Shown here: positions 35,319 through 42,462 of the stretch, piece after piece | Position numbering within the stretch: the stretch's first letter is position 1 | Layout of the letters: each line of letters opens with the position of its first letter | Source of the DNA: Olsenella profusa DSM 13989 | GTDB lineage: Bacteria > Actinomycetota > Coriobacteriia > Coriobacteriales > Atopobiaceae | Assembly (NCBI RefSeq): GCF_030811115.1 | Contig: NZ_JAUSQK010000001.1 | Location: 1,488,001 to 1,552,000 of the forward strand | Reading direction: 5' to 3' | Length of the DNA stretch: 64,000 bases | Notes under the pieces: generated by a model | The model's input: the letters and a program-made list of their open reading frames with translations, nothing else | Databases searched by the model: none | What the model was told of the DNA's origin: nothing | Position numbers and translations under genes: made by a program

Positions 35319-36158
35319 GTGTCTCGCCTTGTCTTGACTGGCTTACATGGCCCTTCTTGCCTTGGTAAGAATGGTGGGATGAGGGCTTTTGCACGTGCGA
35401 TCTCATCAGAATTCAAGAAGTTGCTCACTCTGCGTTTTATTCGGTATGTAGTTGCGGCAACAACCGTGCTTCTGCCACTCTATGCGCTGCTGACAACGCC
35501 CTCCGTGAGAGACGCGATCAGTACCGGTGACCCCACACTTGCTCCGGGCATAACACCGGAGTCCGTTGGGTTTGACGGCATAGAGCTGGGCCAGGTTTTT
35601 CTCATACTTCTGGGAAGCATATCTGTCAGTAGTGAGTATCAATTTGACCAGCTCAAGGTGTCGTTACTTGCGGTTCCGAATCGTCTGCGTCTCCTTGGGG
35701 CCAAGGCGCTTGCCGTTGGCGTTGTTTCGCTGCTCTTGGGAATGGTCGTCGTTCCCCTTGTTGCGTTCATAAGCCAACTGCAGCTTGGGGAGGTTGGCAT
35801 CCTGCATGGTGGAATTACTGTTTCCTACCTGTTGAGCTTGGGTGGGGCGATAGTCAGCTGGGCCGCCATAGCGCTGCTAAGCTTTGCGCTTACGATAATC
35901 TGTCGTCAGGCTCTGACGCCTCTCCTGATCCTGATCGTTACATCACAGTTCACGCTGGTCTTGGTGCATCTCATGCCTGGAGCGCAGTACTTGCCCTTTT
36001 CTGCGGGAGTGCAGTTGTATGACCCCTCTTCTATTGTGGCAGAGACCCCCTCTGCCGGCCTTGGGCCTGGTGTCGCACTCCTTGTCCTCACGATATGGGT
36101 CGTGGCTTTCATGGCGTTGGCCGGCTTTCTCTTTCAGAGGAGGGGGGTGCAGACGTGA
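35319..36158 (+). CDS. second ABC-2 type transporter permease of the island
   Basis: The protein has 279 residues with six hydrophobic segments after an N-terminal SSEFKKLLTLRF, the same type of entry sequence as in the first permease. EYQFDQLKVSLLAVPNRLRLLGAKALA again matches the coupling region of ABC-2 permeases. I chose GTG 35319 because GGGAGGGA lies 6 bases upstream; an ATG at 35298 overlaps the ATPase gene end. Its stop overlaps the start of the exporter remnant by 4 bases. Confidence 0.85.
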   Translation: MSRLVLTGLHGPSCLGKNGGMRAFARAISSEFKKLLTLRFIRYVVAATTVLLPLYALLTTPSVRDAISTGDPTLAPGITPESVGFDGIELGQVFLILLGSISVSSEYQFDQLKVSLLAVPNRLRLLGAKALAVGVVSLLLGMVVVPLVAFISQLQLGEVGILHGGITVSYLLSLGGAIVSWAAIALLSFALTIICRQALTPLLILIVTSQFTLVLVHLMPGAQYLPFSAGVQLYDPSSIVAETPSAGLGPGVALLVLTIWVVAFMALAGFLFQRRGVQT

Positions 36159-36991
36159 ATGCACCCAATGGGTTTGACAGGAGAGCCGCCCTGGGAGAGC
36201 TGTTCTATGGGGTGCTCAAACAAACAAAGCTGCTAGTAGCAATTGTCATACTTGGCCTATTAAATCGAGGAGCAGTGTGATAACGTCTGGCAAACGGGGT
36301 TCAAGGTGGCAAAAAACGTTGCATTGGTGTCACCTCTCTCTTAGAGGCGCTTGCAATAGTGGGATCCTCGGGTGCCGGGAAGAGTACCGTGCTCGATCTT
36401 ATCTCGCGACTCTATGATCCTGTGGGCGGAACGATCTTTTTCAAAGGGGCTGACGTCGCTAGCCTCGATCGTCGCATCGTGCGCAACCATATCGCTTATG
36501 TGGAGCAGGATGCCCCCATTCTGTCAGGAACCATCAGAGACAATTTGACCCTTGGAATCTCACAGGTGAATGATGCCAAGCTCATGTGCATGCTTCAGGC
36601 ATGTAACCTCATTGACGTGTGCAATGGATCACACGATGGATTGGATGCCGACGTTGGTGAGCATGGAGTGCTGCTTTCTGGTGGGGAGCGCCAGAGGCTT
36701 GCGTTGCTGAGGGCCCTACTGAGGGAACCCGAACTGCTCCTGCTCGATGAGTCAACATCCAATCTTGATGGGGCAAACGAGGAGCTTGCCCAAAACCTGA
36801 TCGATTGCTACGCACCACACAGCGCTCGCAGTATTGTGGCGCACCGTCTTTCGACAGTTGTGGATGCGGACGACATACTGGTACTTGATGGTGGGAGGGT
36901 GGTCGACGAGGGGACGCACACACAGCTATTGCAGACATCGCCACTCTATCGCAACCTCGCTCATACGCAGCTGCTCTCTCAACCTGCGTAG
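36155..36991 (+). pseudogene. decayed ABC exporter (fused membrane/ATPase type)
   Basis: A GTG start with AGGAGGGGGG upstream opens a 41-codon frame to 36280. It resembles the cytoplasmic head and first helix of a half-exporter (ELFYGVLKQTKLLVAIVILGLL) and then hits a stop. After about 70 bases in changing frames, an ATPase domain resumes with LAIVGSSGAGKST and runs to 36991 with Q-loop VEQDAP, signature LLSGGERQRLAL, Walker B LLLLDESTSNLD and H-loop VAHRLST, all intact. The roughly 280 residues of membrane domain between them are missing. So an exporter gene has been internally deleted and frameshifted. The ATPase part could still be translated from internal starts, but has no membrane domain. 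Confidence 0.75.
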
Positions 36992-37436
36992 AGTTCTGGT
37001 CGTGTCATTAGAAGGGGCGAGGTGGGCTCATTGTCGGTACAACTATAAAAGTGTCCAGCGTCTTTGCCGCGCTCCAATGCCTCGCTCCTCTAAGTCTAGG
37101 TAGAGGCGCAGTCTAGAGCAGGTGGTGAGTGTGATGTACTGTCCCCTTGTCAATGGGCTATCTGAGCTAAAGTATCTCGGTGAGCGTTGCAATCTGCCCC
37201 TTTTGGGATGGGTGTGTGACGTTGACGGCCTGTTGACGTACCTGTGGGTGTCAGCCTACGATCCTCGGAGTACTTGCAGTCTGACTTGGCACTTTGATGT
37301 GCTCTCATTACAATTCAAGAGACTGTCATGCCAAAAACGTGCTTTTCTCTGATAAGGACTTCTATGCTCGGTTTGCAAGGTCAGGTTGCCCCGCAAAGGT
37401 CATTTGCTGTCACCTCGCGGCCTGATGCGAGCGACC
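36992..37436. other. gene-poor right end of the island
   Basis: No convincing gene. A 76-codon frame at 37122-37352 has no ribosome site, no recognisable similarity and poor codon use. No strong hairpin, tRNA or repeat apart from the holB-start repeat beginning at 37437 was seen. Confidence 0.4.
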
Positions 37437-37492
37437 TGGCAGGGGGCAACTGACATGGATGCGCAGGCATTGCCATATCCCCAGGCCCTCTC
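37437..37492 (+). repeat. functional copy of the repeated holB 5' end
   Basis: This is the intact counterpart of 31544-31600; it contains the holB ribosome site (AGGGGG) and first 13 codons. The two copies bracket the island. Confidence 0.7.
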
Positions 37493-38603
37493 CGTCCTCG
37501 ACCAGCAGCCCCGCGTGCGCGACTTCCTCACGCGCGCCCTTGCGGAGGACCGGTTGAGCCAGGCCTATCTCTTCCTGGGCGCCCCCGGCGCGGGCATGGT
37601 GGAGGGTGCCTTTGCCCTGGCGACGTGCATCATCTGTCCCCGCGGCGGCGACGCGAGCTGCGACGAGTGCATACGTGTGGCCCACCGCACCCATCCCGAC
37701 GTGCGCTACCTCAAGCCCGAGAGCGCCACGGGGTACCTCGTGGGCCAGGTGCGCGAGCTCATTGACGACGTCCCTTTGGCACCCGTGCGCGCCCAGGCCA
37801 AGGTCTATATCCTAGACGAGGCGGGGCTGCTCCGCGGTGCGGCTGCCAATGCCCTGCTCAAGACCATTGAGGAGCCGCCCGAGGGCACGTACTTCGTGCT
37901 CATCGCCCGCTCTGCGGCGTCGGTGCTGCCCACGCTCGTCTCGCGCTGCCAGCAGGTCCCCTTCCGCATCGTGGCACCGGATGCCGCGGCGCGCGCCGTG
38001 GAGCGGGCGAGCGGCATCACGGGATACGAGGCGCGCGTGGCGCTCTCCATCACGGGAGCGCCCGGACGTGCGGCCGAGTTTCTCGCCTCGACCAGTCGTC
38101 GCGAGGTGCGCCGCAAGGTGGTGCGTACCTTGGGGGAGCTGGCTCGCGATGATGCGTGGGACGTGCTGTGCGCTGCGCGCGACATCGTCGATGCAGTGCA
38201 CGCGACGCTCGACCAGGTGAGGTCCCGCCAGGAGGCGTCACGTGACGAGAGTGCCGACTATCTGAGCCCCGCAGCACTCAAGCGCGTGGAGGCCGCCAAC
38301 AAGCGCGAGATAAGTGCCCGCGAGCGTTCGGGTATGATGGAGGCGTTGGCTGCCGCCGACTCACTCCTGCGCGACGTGCTCGTGCGTATCGAGGAAATCG
38401 GCGAGCCGGTGGTGAACGAGGACGTGAACGACCCCATCGACCGCATCGCGCGCTCCGCATCCTCGGAGGGCTGTCTCCGCGCGCTCGAGGCGCTTGCGCA
38501 GGCACGGGACGACCTCGCCCACAACGTAACACCTCAGCTGGTCATCGAGACCATGCTCCTCTCTGTCAAGGAGGCACTCGCATGCCCACCGTCGTACCGG
38601 TAA
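37455..38603 (+). CDS. holB: DNA polymerase III delta-prime subunit
   Basis: The 382-residue protein belongs to the clamp-loader AAA+ family. LSQAYLFLGAPGAGMVEGAFALA occupies the P-loop position but lacks the Lys-Thr/Ser, as is normal for the ATPase-dead delta-prime subunit. A zinc module of Cys residues lies in CIICPRGGDASCDECIRVAH, then AKVYILDEAGLLRGAAANALLKTIEEPP and the LPTLVSRCQQVPF sensor region. ATG 37455 follows AGGGGG; a longer frame to 37386 lacks support. It overlaps ricT by 22 bases. Confidence 0.92.
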   Translation: MDAQALPYPQALSVLDQQPRVRDFLTRALAEDRLSQAYLFLGAPGAGMVEGAFALATCIICPRGGDASCDECIRVAHRTHPDVRYLKPESATGYLVGQVRELIDDVPLAPVRAQAKVYILDEAGLLRGAAANALLKTIEEPPEGTYFVLIARSAASVLPTLVSRCQQVPFRIVAPDAAARAVERASGITGYEARVALSITGAPGRAAEFLASTSRREVRRKVVRTLGELARDDAWDVLCAARDIVDAVHATLDQVRSRQEASRDESADYLSPAALKRVEAANKREISARERSGMMEALAAADSLLRDVLVRIEEIGEPVVNEDVNDPIDRIARSASSEGCLRALEALAQARDDLAHNVTPQLVIETMLLSVKEALACPPSYR

Positions 38604-40030
38604 GGTTTCACTATGTAACGCACGACCTGTGGTTCGATCCCAAGGAGACGGGCGCCCAGGAGGGTGACCACGTCATATGCTCCACGGAGCGTGGCCAGGA
38701 GATTGGCTTGGTGACCATGGATGCCCGGGAGGTCGATGCGGACACCCTCAGGGACACCGTGGGCGATGCCCCCCTGCGTGCGGTGGTGCGCATCGCCTCG
38801 CCCGATGACCTCGAGCATGCCGAGCGGCTTGCGGAGCGTGGCGAGGACGCCCTGCCCACCTTCCGTCGCCTGGTGCATGGCCTTGACCTGGACATGAAGC
38901 CCGTGGGGGTGGAATACCTCTTTGGGGGTGGCCGCGTGGTGTGCTACTTCTCTGCGGAGGAGCGCGTGGACTTCCGCCAGCTCGTGCGCGAGCTCTCACG
39001 CGAGCTGCACGAGCGCGTGGACATGCGCCAGATCGGCGTGCGTGAGGAGGCGGCGCTTGCCGGTGGCTATGCCCACTGCGGCCAGGAGCTCTGCTGCGCC
39101 CGCCTGGGCCGCGAGTTCGAGCCCGTCTCCATCCGCATGGCCAAGGAGCAGGACCTGCCCCTCAACACGTCAAAGATCTCGGGCGCCTGCGGCCGTCTCA
39201 TGTGCTGCCTGCGCTACGAGTTCGACGCCTACCGCGACTTCAAGCGTCGTGCCCCCAAGCGCAATGCCGTCATCGAGACGCCGCTGGGCAAGGCCAAGAT
39301 CGTGGAGTATGACACGCCCAAGGAGCAGCTTGCGCTGCGTCTCGAGAGCGGCAAGCAGATCCGTGTCCCCCTGGTCGACATGGACACGTCGGAGGCGGCC
39401 GTCAGGAAGAGCGAGGAGCTCTCGTGCCCCTGCCGTCCCGACACGGTGTCGCGCGAGGCGTTGGAGCGCCTGCAGTCACCCGAGGTGCAGATGGCCCTTG
39501 CCGAGCTTGACCGTGCAAACGGCGTGATCCCCCAGGAGACGTTCAACGAGTCCGACATCTTTGTGGAGAGCCGATCCCGCCGTCGCCGTCATGGGGGGAA
39601 GGGACAGGGCGCGCCCGAGGCGCGCGGCGAGGGTGGGGGGGCCTCGGAGGGATCCAGGCGACAGCGCCACCGCCGCAAGAAGGTGCATGCAAACGACGTC
39701 GCCCCGCAGGCGGCGCACCACGAACAGGGCGGCGCACAGCATGCCACGCGCCATCGCCGCCGTCATCATGAGGGCACGGAGGCGCAGGGCGATATGCAAG
39801 CCAAGCGGGCAGGGGGCAAGGCCCAGGGCCGAGGACGTTCGGAGCGCCGCCGGCCCGGTGACCGTGGTGGACAGCAGGCCAAGCAGCACCATCGCCCGCA
39901 GGAGGGCGATGGTGCCTCCGCCCGGACGGCGGGAGAGCGCAAGCCGCGCCGGCGGCGCCATCGCGGCGGTCGCGGTCGTGGTGGCGCGGTGGGTGGCCCC
40001 TCTGTCGGCACGACCCCCTCGGGTGAGTAG
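38582..40030 (+). CDS. ricT: PSP1/RicT domain protein with long basic C-terminal tail
   Basis: The 482-residue protein has a PSP1 C-terminal-type domain in residues 1-320. The Cys-rich segments GYAHCGQELCCARLG and SGACGRLMCCLRYE match the cysteines that bind iron-sulfur clusters in the RicA-RicF-RicT (YaaT) complex, which supports RNase Y-dependent mRNA maturation. The last about 150 residues are Arg/His/Gly/Gln-rich and low in complexity, unlike the roughly 275-residue Bacillus protein. That tail probably binds RNA or is disordered. Genes tmk, holB and ricT are neighbours in many Gram-positive bacteria. Confidence 0.9.
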   Translation: MPTVVPVRFHYVTHDLWFDPKETGAQEGDHVICSTERGQEIGLVTMDAREVDADTLRDTVGDAPLRAVVRIASPDDLEHAERLAERGEDALPTFRRLVHGLDLDMKPVGVEYLFGGGRVVCYFSAEERVDFRQLVRELSRELHERVDMRQIGVREEAALAGGYAHCGQELCCARLGREFEPVSIRMAKEQDLPLNTSKISGACGRLMCCLRYEFDAYRDFKRRAPKRNAVIETPLGKAKIVEYDTPKEQLALRLESGKQIRVPLVDMDTSEAAVRKSEELSCPCRPDTVSREALERLQSPEVQMALAELDRANGVIPQETFNESDIFVESRSRRRRHGGKGQGAPEARGEGGGASEGSRRQRHRRKKVHANDVAPQAAHHEQGGAQHATRHRRRHHEGTEAQGDMQAKRAGGKAQGRGRSERRRPGDRGGQQAKQHHRPQEGDGASARTAGERKPRRRRHRGGRGRGGAVGGPSVGTTPSGE

Positions 40031-40036
40031 GTCATC

Positions 40037-40456
40037 ATGTACGAGCTCTCGACCGAGTACTGGTTTGACAGCGCCCACTTCCTGACGGGCTATCATGGTG
40101 CGTGCGAGAACCTGCACGGCCATCAGTGGCGCGTGACGGCCTACGTCACCGCCGAGTCCCTCGGGGAGGCCGGCACGCAGCGGGGCATGGTGGTTGACTT
40201 TGGGGTCCTCAAGCGCATCGTGCGCGAGGAATGCGACAAGCTCGACCATACCCTTCTCGTGGAGGAGGGCTCCCTCAAGTCGCAGACCATCGCGGCCCTC
40301 GAGGACGAGGGATTTACGCTCACGATGCTACCCTTCCGCACGACGGCGGAGAACCTGGCGCGCTACCTGGCCGAGCGTCTCCGCGACCGCGGACTGCCCA
40401 TCAGCAGGGTCGACTGCAACGAGACGCCCAACAACCGCGCGAGCTACGTCGTCTAG
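40037..40456 (+). CDS. queD: 6-carboxy-5,6,7,8-tetrahydropterin synthase (QueD family)
   Basis: The 139-residue protein has a tunnelling fold. Zinc His residues are in SAHFL (about residue 13) and LHGHQW (about 27 and 29). The catalytic Cys lies in GACENLHGH, and MVVDFGVLK and LDHTLL supply further active-site residues. The enzyme converts dihydroneopterin triphosphate to the queuosine precursor 6-carboxytetrahydropterin. It starts 6 bases after ricT. No queC, queE or queF is encoded nearby, so the pathway call rests on the enzyme family. Confidence 0.88.
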   Translation: MYELSTEYWFDSAHFLTGYHGACENLHGHQWRVTAYVTAESLGEAGTQRGMVVDFGVLKRIVREECDKLDHTLLVEEGSLKSQTIAALEDEGFTLTMLPFRTTAENLARYLAERLRDRGLPISRVDCNETPNNRASYVV

Positions 40457-40547
40457 CTGAGTCTCCAAGCCCCTTACAGCATGAGGCTCTCCTGGATGAT
40501 GGCGTGGGACGGGGCAGACGCCTTGCGCACAGGGTGGAACGGGTGTG

Positions 40548-40587
40548 ATGCCGGAGGGCACAGGGGCGGATGGGTGCCCTCCGGCAT
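40548..40587. terminator. strong bidirectional hairpin between convergent queD and the aldehyde dehydrogenase
   Basis: ATGCCGGAGGGCAC (40548-40561) and GTGCCCTCCGGCAT (40574-40587) form a perfect 14-bp stem with a 12-base loop. It sits between convergent genes and probably ends both transcripts, although the following T-run is short. Confidence 0.7.
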
Positions 40588-40596
40588 GTTGCGGTG

Positions 40597-42081
40597 CTAC
40601 TTGTGCGGATAGAATCCGGACGGCGCCTCGCTGAGGTTGATCATGATGTTCTTTGCCTGCGTGTAGTGATCGAGGATGACCTTGTGCGTCTCGCGGCCGA
40701 TGCCGGAGCTCTTGTAGCCACCGAACGGTGCGCCGGCTGGAATCTGGTTGTAGGTGTTGACCCACATGCGGCCGGTCTCGATGCTGCGGGCCACGCGTAG
40801 GGCGCGGTTGAGGTTCTGCGTCCACACGGCACCGCCCAGGCCGTAGTCCGACTCGTTGGCCATTGCGACGACCTCGTCCTCGGTCTTGAACTTGATGACC
40901 ACGGCAACGGGGCCGAAGATCTCCTCGCGGGAGCAGGTGGCCTTGTTGTCTATGTCGGTGATGAGCGTGGGCTTGAAGAAGGTGCCGTTGGCACAGGCGC
41001 CCTCGGTGCAGGGCTCACCGCCGCAGGCGATAGTGGCGCCCTCCTTGCGGGCGATGTCGATGTAGCGCATGACCTTCTTGGCCTGTGCCTCGTTGACCTG
41101 GGCCCCCAGCTGGGTCTCGGGGTCGAGCGGATCGCCGATTCTCACCTTGTTGAACTGCTCGACGGCCGCCGCCACGAACTTGTCGTAGATGCCCTCCTGG
41201 ACGAAGACGCGGCTGCCGGCGCAGCACACCTGGCCCTGGTTGAAGAGGATGCCCAGCTGCAGGCCATCGATGGCCTGCTCGAAGCTGCAGTCGTCGAAGA
41301 AGATGTTGGCGCTCTTGCCGCCCAGTTCGAGCGTGGCGGGGATGAGCCTCTCCGCGGCAGCCTTCGCAACCGAGAGGCCCACTTCGGTGGAACCGGTGAA
41401 GGCGAGCTTGCGGAAGCCGGGATGCTCGAGCATCCACTGGCCTGACCTCGAGCCCCTGCCGGTGATCACGTTGATGACGCCGGCGGGGACGACGTCGCCG
41501 ATGAGCTGCATGAGGACGAGCAGCGACAGGGGCGTCGACGAGGACGATTTGATGACGGTGCAGTCTCCGGCGGCCAGCACCGGGGCGAGCTTCCAGGCGC
41601 CCATGAGGAACGGGAAGTTCCAGGGGACGATCTGACCGACGACACCGATGGGCTCGCGCAGGATGAGGCTCAGGAAGCCGCCGTCGAGCACGCTGGCGGA
41701 GCCCTCCTCGGTGCGGATGGCTCCGGCGAAGTAGCGGAAGTGGTCGGCGGCCAAGGGGATGTCGACGGCCTTGGTCTCGCGGATGGGCTTGCCGTTGTCG
41801 AGGGTCTCGACCTCGGCGAGCAGGTTGGCGTTGGCATCGATGATGTCGGCTATCCTGAGGAGGACGGCGGCGCGCTTGGCGGGCTCGACCTCCTTCCAGG
41901 AGGGGAAGGCCCTCCAGGCTGCGTCGACTGCCGCATCGAGGTCCTCTCTGGTGGCCTCGGCGCATTCGGCCAGCTTCTCGCCGGTGGCGGGGTTGGTTGT
42001 GGGGAAGGTCGCACCATCGGAGGCAGGTACGAACCTTCCATCGATATAGAGCCCGTAGGTCTTGTCCAGCTTTACGTTCAT
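40597..42081 (-). CDS. NAD(P)-dependent aldehyde dehydrogenase
   Basis: This 494-residue enzyme oxidises aldehydes to acids. Landmarks are VPWNFPFLMGAWKLAPVLAAG (NAD fold), FTGSTEVG, the catalytic Glu in LELGGKSANIFF, and the catalytic Cys in FNQGQVCCAGSR. Further downstream come EEIFGPVAVVIKF and NQIPAGAPFGGYKSSG. It is of the ALDH1/2-like class with normal length. GAGAGGAGAG stands before the ATG at 42081. The substrate cannot be fixed from sequence. The gene faces away from the insertion sequence, whose left repeat begins 66 bases upstream. Confidence 0.93.
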   Translation of the reverse strand: MNVKLDKTYGLYIDGRFVPASDGATFPTTNPATGEKLAECAEATREDLDAAVDAAWRAFPSWKEVEPAKRAAVLLRIADIIDANANLLAEVETLDNGKPIRETKAVDIPLAADHFRYFAGAIRTEEGSASVLDGGFLSLILREPIGVVGQIVPWNFPFLMGAWKLAPVLAAGDCTVIKSSSSTPLSLLVLMQLIGDVVPAGVINVITGRGSRSGQWMLEHPGFRKLAFTGSTEVGLSVAKAAAERLIPATLELGGKSANIFFDDCSFEQAIDGLQLGILFNQGQVCCAGSRVFVQEGIYDKFVAAAVEQFNKVRIGDPLDPETQLGAQVNEAQAKKVMRYIDIARKEGATIACGGEPCTEGACANGTFFKPTLITDIDNKATCSREEIFGPVAVVIKFKTEDEVVAMANESDYGLGGAVWTQNLNRALRVARSIETGRMWVNTYNQIPAGAPFGGYKSSGIGRETHKVILDHYTQAKNIMINLSEAPSGFYPHK

Positions 42082-42147
42082 GGGTCTCTCTCCTCTCTGG
42101 GGGAACCGTCGTCCCGGTTGCCTGCCGACTGTCGGTATCCCGTAATC

Positions 42148-42462
42148 ATACCCCATGACCATTCGTGGGTGGCCTATGGAAGAACATATCGATATCGGCA
42201 GGGGAAAGGTAGCTCCAATCGTCGATTCAGCTGAAAGGCCTGTGCCAGAGTTGCCGCGGCACGGGGCATGTAGGCGGCGTCTATTCCCGTGTAGTTGACG
42301 ACCGCCTGGTGGATCGAGGAGGCCGAGGGTCGGGTGCAGTAGTCGGTGGGCATGGCAACGTTCATCCCAAGCTCGGCTGCATTGCGTTTGACCTGGGCGT
42401 CGGGCGGGGCGATGTCCAAGGGGAAGAGATTGGCCGGCGAGACATGCATGACGTTCGCGCCT
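42148..42462. repeat. left 315-bp target duplication of the insertion sequence
   Basis: These 315 bases are identical, base for base, to 44427-44741. The repeat ends exactly where the terminal inverted repeats of the insertion sequence begin, so it is best read as a target-site duplication. Confidence 0.85.
42174..42449 (-). pseudogene. 91-codon gene remnant within the duplicated segment (left copy)
   Basis: The minus strand encodes MHVSPANLFPLDIAPPDAQ and on to LPFPCRYRYVLP. Codon use looks protein-like but I do not recognise the family. Before the insertion the frame would have met a stop a short way upstream (44742 side), so this is probably the tail of a broken gene. An identical copy is at 44453-44728. 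Confidence 0.3.

Larger units (their letters stand above)
31601..37436 (+). other. accessory island between tmk and holB
   Basis: The block holds a two-component system, an ABC system with two permeases and a decayed ABC exporter. All genes are on the plus strand and visibly richer in A/T-ending codons than the core genes on either side. It separates tmk from holB, and a degraded copy of the holB beginning lies at its left edge (31544-31600). No integrase or terminal inverted repeats were seen, so homologous exchange or an old insertion is more likely than an active mobile element. Confidence 0.6.

Noticed and set aside
37122-37352. A 76-codon frame at the right end of the island
   Set aside because: No ribosome site, irregular codon use, no similarity I recognise.
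40528-40587. AGGGTGGAACGG followed by a strong hairpin, resembling a T-box antiterminator/terminator
   Set aside because: It lies downstream of queD with no plus-strand gene after it; a T-box must precede the gene it controls. The hairpin is adequately explained as a terminator of convergent genes.
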